Notes: generated by a model not told the origin, from the letters alone. A stretch of 64,000 nucleotides of DNA from Solea solea (GCF_958295425.1 NC_081144.1:6239186-6303185), one strand, 5' to 3'. Shown: positions 27,006 through 50,679, numbered from the stretch's first letter. Numbers and translations are program-made.

Positions 27006-27062
27006 CATATATAAATATATATAAATATATATATGTGTATATATATATATATATACATATAT
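27006..27062. repeat. (TA)n microsatellite
   Basis: An AT/TA-rich alternating tract with ATATAAATAT units between slc38a5 and apex2. Confidence 0.9.
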
Positions 27063-28015
27063 AGACTTAATACTTTTAAAGGTTAAAGGAAAGGTCTGAT
27101 TTCAACTGCCAATATGCAATACATTATCACTGAAGATGAGCCATTGTAACCCTAACCCTGAGGCCCAGAGTGTGAAACAGATGTTTAGTGAGTCCATTAT
27201 GTACTCACCTCTGGCAACGTCCAGACAGACGGATGTTTTCAGTCTAGTCAGATGTCACAGGGTAAATGTTAAAAACCTGCTTGTTGATTCATGTCCACGT
27301 CATGAGGTTTTCTGCAGCCATGAGAGGACGGAGAACAACGGAAGGAAGAGGCAGGTTGTAAATTGCGCGGGTAAAGAAATGTACTGCCAAGCTCCTCCTC
27401 GTTGCTTTCAGCTGATCAAGCCACATATGGTGCACTGACACTTCATGAAACATTTTTAAGAGGCACTGTAATCCCTTTTTTATATTTATATTATGGAAAC
27501 TTGAAGTGGACAAATAAAACCAATATTGTGATTACTCTGTTTACATACTTCCATCACAGAGGTTATTCTGTGGCTATGCAGCTGGTAGTGTCAGTAAAAT
27601 GTGTTGCAGTGGAAAGTTACTCGTCTTCTCTTCTGAGCTCACGTCACTGTCACCATCTAGTGGAATATTGACTTATCGGACGTCAGAGGCCACAGTTTTG
27701 TAATTCATCTTTTATGTGAGAAAGCTGTGGAAAAATGTACTTAGAAATTCCCAGGGTGAAAAATTAAGTATCAAAATAAAGGCTCAAATAAAAACAAACA
27801 CACACAATACAACTAGTAAAAGTGCTTAGAGATTGCAAACCTCCAACTATGCTGTTCAGTTTCCCAGTGTCAGTACTCTCCCACACCTCGCGAGGATAAC
27901 CACAAATTAAAAGAAAATACTTGAATCCAGATCCATGTCTTGACAACCACCAAAATTAAATCCTATCATTCTTGGGCCCCAACAATCATCCACAGAAAAT
28001 GTTATTGGAATTATC

Positions 28016-28131
28016 ATTTTTTAGGTATGCTGCTCACAACTGCCGGGGCGGAGGAAATGACTACTTGTAACATTTAAAATATTAATAAAAACAATAAATT
28101 GCCTGACTGTGAGCAGCATAACTTAAAAAGT
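28016..28131. repeat. Short inverted repeat (possible hairpin or MITE remnant)
   Basis: TATGCTGCTCACAACTG at about 28025-28041 is repeated in reverse complement near 28107-28124 (CTGTGAGCAGCATAAC), about 65 bases apart. It lies close to the 3' end of apex2. It may be a tiny non-autonomous transposon or a chance foldback; the family is unknown. Confidence 0.55.
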
Positions 28132-28282
28132 AATGAACAGATTTGGATGAAAGATTTGGGGGATGTAGGTTGGATTTTGGTAGTGATCTGGATACCAATG
28201 GTTCTCCAAGTGCTTTAGTTTACTAAACAGTTTCAGCTCAAAAAGTAAATACAATGAGACTCAAAGTTAAAGAACACTATTG

Positions 28283-28288
28283 TTTATT
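28283..28288 (-). terminator. Polyadenylation signal for apex2
   Basis: AATAAA on the minus strand, about 100 bases beyond the apex2 stop codon at 28390-28392. It implies a short 3' UTR. Confidence 0.6.
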
Positions 28289-28389
28289 ATTTATATAGCT
28301 AAGAAAAAAAACACTTATTCAACACTTAAAATCAGTGAAATGCTTAGACGTCTACTGTATGTAGTAGTCTTTTACATGATATGACAATG

Positions 28390-31300
28390 TCACTTCCCTT
28401 TGTCGACCCATGCAAAGAAATTACACCGTGCATCTGGGTTGGAGGCGTGGCCCTGAGGACGGGCACAAACAAAGAACTGCTTGCCCATGTTTGGCCCCTC
28501 CTTTTTCACCGTACGAAGCACACAGGCTTCGCCGTGGACCTTACAGGAGGGTGGTTGAGGTGGTCCATGAAGAAGTGACTTCCAAAACCCAAGTGACGCC
28601 CCTGGGTTGGTGTTTGAGTCTCCCACCGTGGGCAGTGGGGTTGGATGTTTTGTCTTCACCTGTTTGTCACATTTGTCTGTCTGTGCAGGACGATCACAGA
28701 ATGGCTCTGCACGTTCAAGTACTCCGTCTCCGTCTGTGACCGAGGAAACGTTGCCTCTTGTTGCCGACAGTTTTGTTGAGGTAATTTCATCCAGGCTGGG
28801 CATTTTTTCACACTGTGAGACAGGCTCTTCAGCAGGGGGAACACCATTTGTGACTTTAGGTTTGAAAAAAGAAAGGAGACTGCCTTGGGGCTTTGATGTA
28901 GTCTTTACTGTCTTTGTCTTTTTCCCCTTTGGGACAACAGGATCTGATGTTAATACCCGCTTCTTACCAGATATGTTTCCACCTCTGATTGGGTGCAAAT
29001 TCTCCCTCAGTTCCCCCTCCTCTTGAGATCCAGGTAATGTATCCCTCTGTTCAGCATGAACTGATTTCTGGTCCACTTTGACCAGGAAGCGGGAAAGTTT
29101 CTGCTGCTTGCCAGTAAACTCTGGAAGGTAGCGAGTACAAAGAGGAGGAGGTTTGACACTAGGCAGGACAGAGCAGCTCAGTTGTCCCCATACTGGGCAG
29201 TGATCTGACCCCTCCACCTCTGGCATGATGTCTGCTGCCACAAACTGCTCCCTGGTCAACTGGCAATCAGCAAATATATAATCAATGCGAGTGCCATAGT
29301 TGGTCTGCCGTGCGCCGGTGAGAGTGGACCAACACGTGAAGGCGTTTGTTCGAGTTGGGTGGAAATAGCGAAACGTGTCAACAAATTTTCCGCCATGGGT
29401 GGAATCTGTTATCTCACACTCTTCATTGGGTTCTTCTTCTTTTCTGTCTTCGTCTGGTCTGCCACTGTACAAAAAGCCATTCAGCCATTTCCTCCCAGGG
29501 TTTTTATCAAAATCATCCTAAGTAATGAGAAAAAGATTTGGCAGAAATAAAACATTGCTATTTTATTGTAATATTCAATTACATTATAGGAATAGTTTGC
29601 CATCTTACAAAGGTGTGTGGTGTCAATCTTGACATCTAAGAGAGCACAATATTCCCTAAAAAGCAAACTGAAACCTCTTACTTACAATATCACTGGGGTC
29701 ACAGTGATCTATTGGTCGGTGGGATGTATTTACATCTCCTAAAACAATCACATGGCTGAAAAATAATGGGAGAAAATTACTTTTTTAGCTTTGACAATAT
29801 ACAGATTATATAAAATATGACATTTTCATTTTCATTTGTGTCAAAATTATGTGCCACAATAGGTATCCATCTTTGGTCATAAATTATATTGATCTGTGTT
29901 AGTAAAAGTAAATGAGCACATTTCCATTAGGACAATGTCTGAGATAAAAGCAGGATATACCTTCCTCTTTTCTCAGTTTGTGGAAACTTTAGTAAGGTCT
30001 CACCTGCCATTGTTCAGTAAAGCTTCAGCCCGAAACTGGAGCAACTTGTAGAACTGCAGTTTGAACAGTTTCCGCTCTGGCTTTTCAGGGTCAGCACGGG
30101 GACAGTACACATTTATCACAGTAACTGTGACTTCTTTTTCTTGACACCTGTGAGGGAAATAATGAAGGTCAAAAACAGCTCTGACATGTATATAGCAGAT
30201 GTTGTGGCAGAGGTATTTACAGATTAAAAGTACAAGCACAGTGGCACCTCTAAATCAGTCTCCCATTTGAACTGAAAATGATATATTTGTGACATTTTTG
30301 AAATGTAAAAATACAATTAGAGATAAACAGATAAATAAAAATTATCAAATCTCACATGATGCTGTGCTTTGTGATGATGGCTCGTCCTTCATTATCTAAA
30401 AGCTGCAACTCCTCACTTGAAAACTCAGTGTGGTCACCGCAGCCTCCCACCGCACCTTCATGGTTGGTCAGCAGACCTGTGAGACCCTCCTCAGCAGCAA
30501 AAGGAGTGGCACTGTCCTTACAGTAAGTGGCAACTCCTGTACACATTAGGAATATGACGTTAGTTTGTGTACTTCCCCTGCATAACCAGGCTAACTTTGA
30601 AGTGTTGCTGTGCTGTTTTTTTTTTGTCCGTGGGTAGTGCAGATGAAAAAGGACCAACACGGCAAGGGACCTCAAACAACAACAGCAGTGAAATGGAAAG
30701 TATATTTCACAATTATACAAAGCCATTTTAGGATGTAGGTTAAAAGCAGTTTGTGCTAAACTGCTGTTAATGCTGGCACGGTAAACATTTTTGCTTTTTG
30801 TGCTGTCTTGTAGATGTTACAACTCATTTAGTGATGATAGTAATGTTGTTAGACTTGTATATTTTGCATTCTGCTATTAGTGATGTAGAGAAGTGGATCT
30901 TCTGTATACACGTCTTGAAACCAGTTTTCTGTTTAAATGACGTGGCTGTCGTACGTATGTACATATAAATATACTATATACACACGTCACATCATGTACT
31001 TATCGTGAAGACGCTGCAGCAGGAGCAAAGCTATTAAGAGTATGAATTGTATAGGCCCAGTATTGAATTTAACTGCTAACTTATCAGTATCACACAAAAA
31101 CAAATGAAAACCACGTTTTATCTGGTGGCTGGGAAGAAGGCCATTACTAAGAAGTGGCTCAAGACTGATGCCCCAGCTGCAAACATTGGATGTCAATTAT
31201 AGATGATATTCTTGTGATAGAACATCTTGTATATTTAAGTTGAAAATGGAAGACCTCTTTGTAAAAAGATGGGGGAAATGGTTGACATACAAAGAAAGAT

Positions 31301-32187
31301 ATGATTAATAAGAATGGTTAGACATAATAATGAAAACTGCACACAGGCGATGTTCTTTTTGTTTTGTTTTTCGTTGTTTTTTATTTATGTGCCTCGATCC
31401 TCAAAGATTGTATGACAGTGTATTGATTTCATCTGATAACATTGTCAACTAAATAAATATAAGTTGTTAAAAATAAAAACACGTTTTACACAATCTCATT
31501 CATTACATGGAGTTCAAGATGCACTGATACATGTGCTATTGAGTGACCTGAAAGGCGCTTTTAAATTAAATGTACTATTATTATTATTATTATTATTATT
31601 GTCTTACACAGAAATAAACAAGGTATCAATGCAAGTACATGCTTGCTTTTTCTCCCTATTTACTTGTAAAGTATTCATAGTACAAAAATATAATATTACA
31701 TTGAAAATGTAGATTCAAACTACCTGGAACAATTAAGATTTAACTTAATTGTAGTAGTTTTAATATTATTATTCGTGATAAATTAAAATTAGATTGGCTT
31801 TCTGCATAGGTAAACTGAATATAATTTAAAACCAAAATGAACTGTTGTGATTGTATAATTAACCTGAATAGCCGCTGCGTCCTCGGCTGTAGCTGAAATA
31901 GGAGTTGTAGCCCTCAACAATGGCCGTTCTTTCATCAAGCAGGTCCCCTGTAGGGAGACACATTTGTTGTTTACCTTATTTAAAACACCTTTAACACCAA
32001 ATATACATATGTATTATTGTAAGTGACGTAGGCCTAGCTTCGTTTAACAACCCCCCTAAGCTAATCACTTACTTGTCACTTTGGTCTCCTGAACACAGAT
32101 AATGTCTGCGTCTAGTGAATCAAGTGCATGTTTTATGCCTCGTCTGAAAGTCCTGATACCGTTTATATTCCAGGTTACGATCTTCAT
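28390..32187 (-). CDS. apex2: DNA-(apurinic or apyrimidinic site) endonuclease 2
   Basis: Nuclear AP endonuclease / 3'-5' exonuclease family member that works in base excision repair and 3'-end processing with PCNA. Exons in transcript order: 32187-32073, 31947-31864, 30536-30356, 30147-30004, 29755-29686, 29517-28390; 1722 nt, 573 aa, all phases join. Endonuclease/exonuclease/phosphatase fold: WNINGIR (6-12), QETK with the metal-binding Glu34, SGYSGVATYCKD, NVYCPRADP, GDVNTSHRPIDH (Asp182, Asn184), TCWSTLTGAR, NYGTRIDYIF, GSDHCPVWG (Asp303, His304). A PCNA-binding PIP box QGSLLSFF lies at about 409-416. The zf-GRF finger is at the C-terminus (CKVHGEACVLRTVKKEGPN to RCNFFAW). It is longer than human APEX2 (518 aa, recalled), mainly in the linker between catalytic domain and finger. 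Diverges from the BICD gene. Confidence 0.96.
30537..31863. other. apex2 intron 2 (no further gene seen)
   Basis: The longest apex2 intron is AT-rich, with an (ATT)n tract at 31576-31600. I saw no nested gene, tRNA or clear transposon. Confidence 0.6.
31576..31600. repeat. (ATT)n microsatellite
   Basis: About eight ATT units in apex2 intron 2. Confidence 0.9.
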
Positions 32188-32662
32188 GACTGAAATGTGC
32201 CACCACGGAAGTAAAAAGGAAGTAGTGAAATGTTCGAGCGGAAGTGTATTTCTTTTTAACTAATATGTTGCTTTTTGTTCCTATGTTTTGATAAAATGTA
32301 TAATTTACATGTGTGTTTGGTTTTCACGTTAGGTTAAATAACACACACAATATACCCATATAAAAACAAAATAAGCTTATTTATTTGGGACTGCACTGCG
32401 CCGTTGCTTAGCTAGAGGGAGTAAACGTTCTTTCAGCATTTCGGCGGGATTTGGAGACACTCGACCTCCGGGTGATGAAACGAAAGAACCGGCGGTGGGA
32501 GGAAGGGAAGGAAAGTGGGAAGGAACACGGCTGTGTGCACACTCCTCCCTGGCTAATAGCACGACTGGTGGCCACCGCTCCACCCAGCAGCTCCCACAGG
32601 ATGTCCAATGTCAATATTTGATGGCAACCGCGCAGCACTATCTGTGAATTAGAACTAAAAAG
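32188..32662. promoter_or_regulatory. Shared divergent promoter region, apex2 / BICD gene
   Basis: The apex2 ATG (minus) ends at 32187. A likely non-coding first exon of the plus-strand BICD gene ends at a strong donor, AAAAAG|GTGAGT, with the intron starting at 32663. The region has higher CpG content (CGGCGGGATTTGGAGACAC, ACCGGCGGTGGGAGG) than its surroundings and no TATA box at an obvious place. This arrangement fits a bidirectional housekeeping-type promoter, inferred from geometry and composition only. Confidence 0.5.
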
Positions 32663-34048
32663 GTGAGTAGCTGCTTTGTGGCTATATTAGCGTTAGCTAA
32701 TTAGCTTGTCTCACAGAACCCCAGAGCTGACGTTACGCGAGAGAACAACTACTGTGAGTGCGGTAGTGGATGTCTTCTACCATCACAAGGTCCATTTTAA
32801 ACGTAGTTAATGAAAATCTACCGAGTTAGTTGATATCTGTATTCGTACGGCCCGTGTTGCTAGGTGCGTTGTGCTGTCATTTTCTGCGTTCACAGGGCTC
32901 AAGCTACCTCCATTAGCCGGTCGGCCGTGTCACGTTCCTAAGTCTCGGTACCGTTTTATTTGACACGTTGTTGCTGTCAAAATATGATTCACAAGTGTTA
33001 TTAGCATAGCAGCCCACTTTGGGATGGAGATATACCTCTTTGTCTCTTTAAAGAGTCAGCTCTTAGTATAGATGTTAATCAATTTACTGCCATTTGATGC
33101 TGAGGAGGGAGTCGCCTGTGGGTTAGGAGACACTAATGCATCCGGGACATGCTATTTGGCACCGAGGAAACCGGCAGCTGCTGTTTCCATCTTCGGTCAG
33201 AGAAGAGAGGACACGAAACTCTGCCACACCTTAGTCAAAATGGGTGGTCAAAAGTAACGGTAATGCGTTGTGTTTTCACGGAACGGCTGCATTGTGGAGA
33301 GCACTTCATTATTATACAATAACACAATGGTGTAGATAACATTGTTAACTTAATATGACGTTACTGATGTTAATAAACAATAACTGAGCTTAATGAAATG
33401 TACACTCTAATCTAACAATGACAGTGTGACCAATGCTAATAGCTATTGCATATAGTTAAATGTACATTGTACCACTAGATGATGAATATTGACATTCTTC
33501 AAATGTACCTGCTTAATACACTGGTTAATTTAAAGTTTTAACATAACTGAACCTTTATTCTACAGATTGAAATATATGGTATTTTCAGCCATCCACTGTT
33601 GGTCTTTAGAAATCAGGGTTAATTGAGTATCTGAGAACAAAATAGGCAAAAGCTGAGACAATAATCTGGACATGAAAAGTCACATTAATGATACAAAACT
33701 GTTCACCAGCATATCAATCATGATGTACTAATCTTATCTATAACCATGAGATTAACCAAACACATTGGTTAATACATCTATCAAAAATGGAGTGAAGGAA
33801 AGAGTACTATACTTCCCCCGAAGAGTTACTAAATCACAGAATTTGAGTCAAAGGACATCATTTCATTGCACCCTTATTTATAACTGCTTACATATACAAG
33901 CATGGCCAGCAGGTATTCACAAATAATGCACATTTGCTCATTCCATCTATTATCTATTAATCAGTTTTAAAACTAATCTTGCCCCTGGCAGCTTGGTCAA
34001 TTCTGAGTTGTTTACCTAACCACCTTCTTTGTGTTTTGTTGTTTTTAG

Positions 34049-34129
34049 TATGGAGTTATGAAAGTGGTGGCGTGAAGGAAGCAGGTGTCCCATTCGAACA
34101 TTGGCAGACAAGTGGGAGGTCAGGAAAGG
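34049..34129 (+). other. 5' UTR part of BICD coding exon 1, with two uORFs
   Basis: An acceptor (TTTTTAG|TATGG) at 34047-34048 opens the exon. Two very short upstream frames precede the start codon: ATG at 34050 with stop after two more codons, and ATG at 34058 with stop after four more codons. The second is in the same frame as the main start and closes it, so 34130 is the first usable ATG. The uORFs could lower translation. Confidence 0.5.
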
Positions 34130-45359
<11,230 letters not shown>

Positions 45360-45618
45360 TATTAAGTAGCCAGATGATTTGTGCTCTACACTAAACTATA
45401 TTATGTTAGAATTATGAACTAAGCTTGTTGGAACTAGCACTTGTTTTTGCAATTTGCACAAATGCTCACTTATTTCTATAACATTTTGACCCTAAAGTGA
45501 CACATTGAGAGATTTCAACCTTAAACCTGTCTCCAAGATTATTTTGAATACTTCTGGTTTCGGGTCCGTGCCTTTTTATGGCATACGTCACAGACCTGCC
45601 ACAGTTTCTTGTATTGAA

Positions 45619-45880
45619 AAATGATGTTGTAATGTAGGCTACTGTACCTGGTCTGAAGACATGGTTGTTTGCACATTTGAAGTCCTGCTTCAGAGTTCAC
45701 CGGTATCATTGGCTTGTCAACAAATGCACCTTACTGCAACCTATATTTTACGACGGTTGTCAGAAACAATACCGTTAACCAACTGTGCGGGGGACTTGAG
45801 AGCAAGTCCTGTTACTTTAAATGTCCAGTGTGTAAGAATTGGTGGCATTTATTGGTGAGACTCCTCCACTCACCTAAAGC
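45619..45880 (+). repeat. Dispersed repeat, copy 1 of 2
   Basis: Bases from TGTAATGTAGGCTACTGTAC through CCAGTGTGTAAGAATTGG resemble 59683-59925 on the same strand in order and spacing, with many substitutions. Shared blocks include TAGGCTACT, TCTGAAGACAT, ATTTTACG and GTCCAGTGTG. It has no coding frame and is likely an old short interspersed or MITE-like element. Confidence 0.7.
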
Positions 45881-46231
45881 AAGTACATATAAAAGGCTTA
45901 TTCTAAGACTACAAAAACAACTTTTATTATTCACCTATACAAACATACTTAAGAATAAAAAGTCTTAGCTTTGTTGTTTTTATGTCTGTCAAATTCTCAT
46001 TCTCGTAATACTAAAGCATGTCTTGACTAAACCTGATGTAACGGATCCGTTTCACAGCAGATCATTCTTGACATGAAACAGTAGAACAAACACTGACTTT
46101 ACCAATAACATTAATAAGAGTTCCACTCCAGTTTTAAGAAAGTCATGGTCGTGTCACACCAAATACCTGTAGACGCTGTTTTCTTTCTTGCATTTAAAAG
46201 CTGCATACATGTTTCCCATATTTATTCTGGG

Positions 46232-46325
46232 CGTGTTCCAATCCAATCCAACTTTATTTATAAAGCACTTTAAAAAAAACACAGCTGAAACAAAGTGCTG
46301 TACACCAGAGATAAATAAAACAAAT
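46232..46325. repeat. LINE-tail-like fragment
   Basis: CCAATCCAACTTTATTTATA and AAAGCACTTTAAAA followed by A-rich sequence form the 3' end pattern of teleost L2/Rex-type retroposons. It lies downstream of the BICD stop codon. Confidence 0.5.
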
Positions 46326-48979
46326 AAAGTTCCCATAATTATCCTGTAGGGTCATTATAGCATGTGAACATTATACAAAAGTATATTATATGTACAAATA
46401 TACACATTCATTTTCTGCCAATGAACTCTCCTAAATGTTATACACTGGTCCTTTATATGTGTGTTGTCCACTGATCCTGATAAATTACCCCCACATTTTT
46501 AAGTGTTTGGGTTGATGTTAATGTTTTCTCTTGTCTCTGTCTCATCCTGTCTCTGTAGCGCTGAAACACTCTTTCCATTACTCCAATCCCCCTCTTCTCC
46601 ATAAGGACCTGTCTCCGTGTTGACTCCCCCGGCTCCCTCCTCCTCCCCTGACTCAAGACATCATGTTCATCCCAGATATGATGCTACATTCCTCACGCTA
46701 CCCACCAGAACCATGGATAAAAAAAGAAAAGAAAAACAAACAAAAAAATAATCTCATCCTGCCCTTTTTGGTGGTCTTTGCTCGGAGCTTTGCTCGGAGC
46801 AGAGAACCCTGCATGCAGCCTGGAGGAGGATGAAGAGACCTATGTGCTGCTCATTGCTTTGTGAAGTCATTGACCCTGTCCCGTCCAAAGTGGCTCCACG
46901 TTCATGTAGTCTTGGTCAAGGCTGTGTGTTGTGGTGAACCGCCGATGACAGTATTTATTCCAGAATGAAACTCTTATCACGTGCAGTATTACTGTCTTTA
47001 GCCTTCAAGACCACGATTTGTTTTAAGGCTGAACATTGTTACACTCTTGCCTGTCATGTTGTCTGTTGTCACCCTGGCCGGATCTGTCTGGCGTCCTTTT
47101 GTGTCTGTGAGCTTCGCATCATCTGTCTGTGATCTCCCAGGTAGTGATTTTAGAGAGCAAATTTAGCTTATTGGAATAAGTTCTATCCTAAACGTAGACA
47201 GTTTGCAATAGTCTGGAGCAGTCTCCCCTTTACTGGTGGTATAGTCACATGTCTTTTTTATAATCCAGTGACGTGTCTCAGCCGTGCCCTTAAACTAGAG
47301 GTTAGTAAACTTGCCGTGTCATTGATGGTAATGGGTCTGCCATAAGTTCACCACCTCAGGTCCAACAGTGTCATCAGAAGCATGATTCGGGAGATCTTAA
47401 ATGTGCATCTCATTTATTGCAAACTATGCAGACCTGGTCAGCCTGTGCACTCCTGCTGTTCTTTATGACCAGGGATTGGGTTTTGAAATTTAACTGAGCA
47501 GTGGCTGGCGGTGTGTGCGCAGCCCCTTTTTACTAAAGCCATATAGCATCTCTGTCAATAATCAGCTTCTGGAATTCATCTGGAGGGGCATCATGGCACA
47601 AATGCAAGCATCCCATTGGCTAATCATGTACTGTTCTGGCTGTTTTGAGCTGTGTAACATCACTCCCCCCCCCCCAAAAAATGAATACTAACGTGTTGGG
47701 CCATAAGTCATGTTAACGGAATTTCTGCATCTGCTTTTTTCCACTCCAGCTAAACCATGGTCTTTGTGTTTTTCTATTCTTTTAGTCACTATGCTATGAA
47801 AGTACGCATTTTGGAATGTAGTAGTGTCAACCAACAGCACGTTCATTTTCCTTCTCCTGTGGCTATAACATCCATTGCTTTCAGTTGGTAATGCTGCTCG
47901 TATGCTGCTTATAGAAAAATGGAATAATAATGTCCCATTGTTACTAATAGCGTTAAATTTAGCAGCTCACCATGACTCGAAGCCGCACTGTGTAACTTTC
48001 AAATATAAACAAATGAATTCAAACCACTGTCAAATTAGTTTACACAATGCTGAATAACCTTGGCTCCACATGACTCTCTGTGTTTCTCTGTAAAGGAGTG
48101 CTTTGTTTTCGTGTCTTGTGACACAGAGGGATGCGTGTTAGATCCTGACTGATGGAGGGAAGGCAGAAGTGTGACAGCTACTCCGATGAAGCGATACCTA
48201 AACTTAGTGTTTTGCTATCAGAAGTACAACAATGGAGCATTAAAACAAATCTAAATGTTTCGTAGTTAAAAAGAAAAAGGGAAAACAAAAACAAATTACA
48301 CCAATTCTTCAAGTACAACTGTCCTGTGGTTTTTGTAAAAGAGGCCACATCCTGCTGATTGTGTTTTTTTTATATTATTTTAGTGCCTTGGTTTTGATTT
48401 TGTCTTTTTGTCACATTATCGGACAGAGGGCACAAACTAACACTGTAGTTGTATTTTTATTTTTTTTCCCTCGTCTCAATGAAGGATTTTATCTGCTTAT
48501 GTGAATCAAAAGAATTTGTTAAATCATTTTCACTTTTTAGCAAGCATGCCTTGCATCAGGTCATTAGTAATAACTAAGTAATAATCGAGTTTCCCCTTAA
48601 TTTAATAGCTCGCCATTGTTTTAAAATGGGCTGTTACAGTGAAACAAGTGCTGGAAACAAAAGCATACCGTTTTGCAAGGCTTTGAAAGTAAAACACAGT
48701 TTTTGGCATGGATTGTTTAAAAAGTGAAAATACTTTAACAAAAATGTAGCTCACTTTGAAGGTTGTAAATTGCTTATTCTATTTAATTCACTCTGTGCAG
48801 ATGTTTGTTTTAATTTAAGTCCCATTGCTGTATAATAATTTTTAATTGTATTTATGTGTTCAGAATTCTGTGTAAATGGACACACACTCCCTCCGCAGAA
48901 CACATTTAGTGGACCCCGACTTTTTATGTGAATGCAAGGAGACGCCGTCATTAACCTGTTAACTGCTTTTGTCATGACA

Positions 48980-48985
48980 AATAAA
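48980..48985 (+). terminator. Distal polyadenylation signal for the BICD gene
   Basis: AATAAA in ATGACAAATAAAAGCAAGCC, followed within 40 bases by T-rich/GT-rich sequence (TTCTTGTCTTTTGAGTTG). This is a good candidate for the main 3' end. Confidence 0.5.
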
Positions 48986-49737
48986 AGCAAGCCAACACTG
49001 AATATCGATTCTTGTCTTTTGAGTTGAAACAAAATGAGTGATTGTAGTTAAAACCTGGATCATTTTTTTCCTAATACACATCCTGCGTATTTGATTTTAT
49101 TCTACATTTCAGTGACGATGTTGAGTCTGAAGTCAGAGCTTACTCAGCTCGGCGGTTTGGCTAATAGCAGGATTCCCGTTCAAAAGAATGAGTAATGAGC
49201 CAAGTGTGACGGCAGAGAGCACAATCTGGTGGTTAATGTTGAGCAACAGTCCCCTCAGTGATTCAGCAGTTTTAAAGTATCGCACTGCAAATAATCTCAC
49301 CTAAAAATGCTGAATTATAAGATAACAAAAAAAACCCATCCTGTTCAAGGTGCTAGAGCCAGAGATTACCATTAAGACATACACGAAAAAAAGCTAACGA
49401 TTAACCACGTCCATCAAAGAAGAGTTAACAGTGTATCACTCGGGACTACTAATTGGCTGTATAAAGACATCAGTTTGTCATGCGCCGTCATCTGTTGCAA
49501 AATATTTACACGAGTATGGAAAACTTCTATTCACTTTGTAAATTGAGTAATTGCTGTTCAAACATCAGAGTGAGGCCTTAATTCAAAAACTGTTTGATAA
49601 GATCCACGTCTCCCTGTGCAAAGTGACAAGTAAACAGGAGTCTGTTTGGAGAACTTTAATAGTAAAACAATAGACTATAATCATGAGACTTTTTTATAAC
49701 TTTTTTTTAAGTTACAAAAAGCCTTAACACTGGTCCT

Positions 49738-49738
<1 letters not shown>

Positions 49739-49815
<77 letters not shown>

Positions 49816-49845
49816 ATATGTATATATATATATATGTATATATGT
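49739..49845. repeat. Long (TA)n microsatellite
   Basis: About 70 bases of pure TA followed by TATG/TATA variants. It can extrude as a cruciform and is prone to length error. Confidence 0.95.
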
Positions 49846-50679
49846 ACAGTGTGGTGTTGCTCATAAATTATAATAATCTACATTCTATGAAGGAAGGGAT
49901 TGGTTGGATTACAATTAGAGGCAAATACTGTTGTTTTCACTTCATTACATTTATAGCTCACAACTGATTACTTTGCAAATTAAATTAATAATAATAGTTG
50001 TATTTACAATATTAATAATTATAATACAACATGCTGTTATTGTGTGACTGTCCAGAAGGTTATGTTTTGAGTTGTGTTTGTCTCTTTGTTTGTAAAAGCA
50101 CAACTCAAAATGTAAAGGAAAAATTAATTTTGAAATTTTGGGAATGTACAGTGTTTTAACAAATGCATTTGGTAGAGACTCAATGTGAGGGTTATGCCAC
50201 AGCTGCTCTACATTAACAGCATTGGAAATTATCAAAATTATATTTTATGTTTCTGTAATGGTTAATAGACCATTAAGAAGCTCTTTAACACTAAATTGTA
50301 TTTTTAATTCTAAAATATTATTATTATTGTTACGCATGTATTCTCATATTTACTGTTTACAAAAAACCTGAAAAAATAGTAAAAGCACATTATGATTAAG
50401 ACGTCAAATTATAGTTATTTACTTATTCCTGAACAGAAAATGCTATGCTTAATTCATTTTTGACTTCTCAGATAATTTGGGTATAAGCCGGCAAATTCAG
50501 TTTATTTGCCGAATAAATAACAATGATGTTTCTTTTGAAATATTTCCAAAATATGTATGTTTTCTCTTTTTTATGACAGGTGGTCTCATAGATTTGTTAA
50601 GCACTGTAGGTTATATCTTAAGAGAATTTTCCGTAATTTTTAGTGGTGACCTGGTTTTACAATCTAGATTCTTCAATTC

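Larger units (their letters stand above)
23883..28264. other. Intergenic region between slc38a5 and apex2
   Basis: No coding exon is supported. The part nearest slc38a5 (about 23883-25760) should hold its 5' UTR and promoter, but no first exon could be fixed. The region includes a C-tract at 24957-24983, a transposon-like block at 26198-26624, a (TA)n tract at about 27006-27062 and an inverted repeat at 28016-28131. Several short open frames have no recognisable family. Confidence 0.6.
45360..49005 (+). other. Probable long 3' UTR of the BICD gene
   Basis: Non-coding DNA follows the stop at 45357-45359. AATAAA hexamers at 45954-45959 and 48980-48985 suggest proximal and distal cleavage sites, the distal giving a ~3.6 kb UTR. 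The region includes a repeat copy at 45619-45880, a LINE-tail-like piece at about 46232-46325, and a possible alternative last exon at 46559-46623. Confidence 0.5.

Noticed and set aside
27146..27160. CCCTAACCCT, telomere-like
   Set aside because: Only about two units; far too short for an interstitial telomeric array. A similar short piece near 11328 is also dismissed.
28381..29026. Plus-strand frames opposite the last apex2 exon
   Set aside because: Antisense shadows of a strongly supported coding exon.
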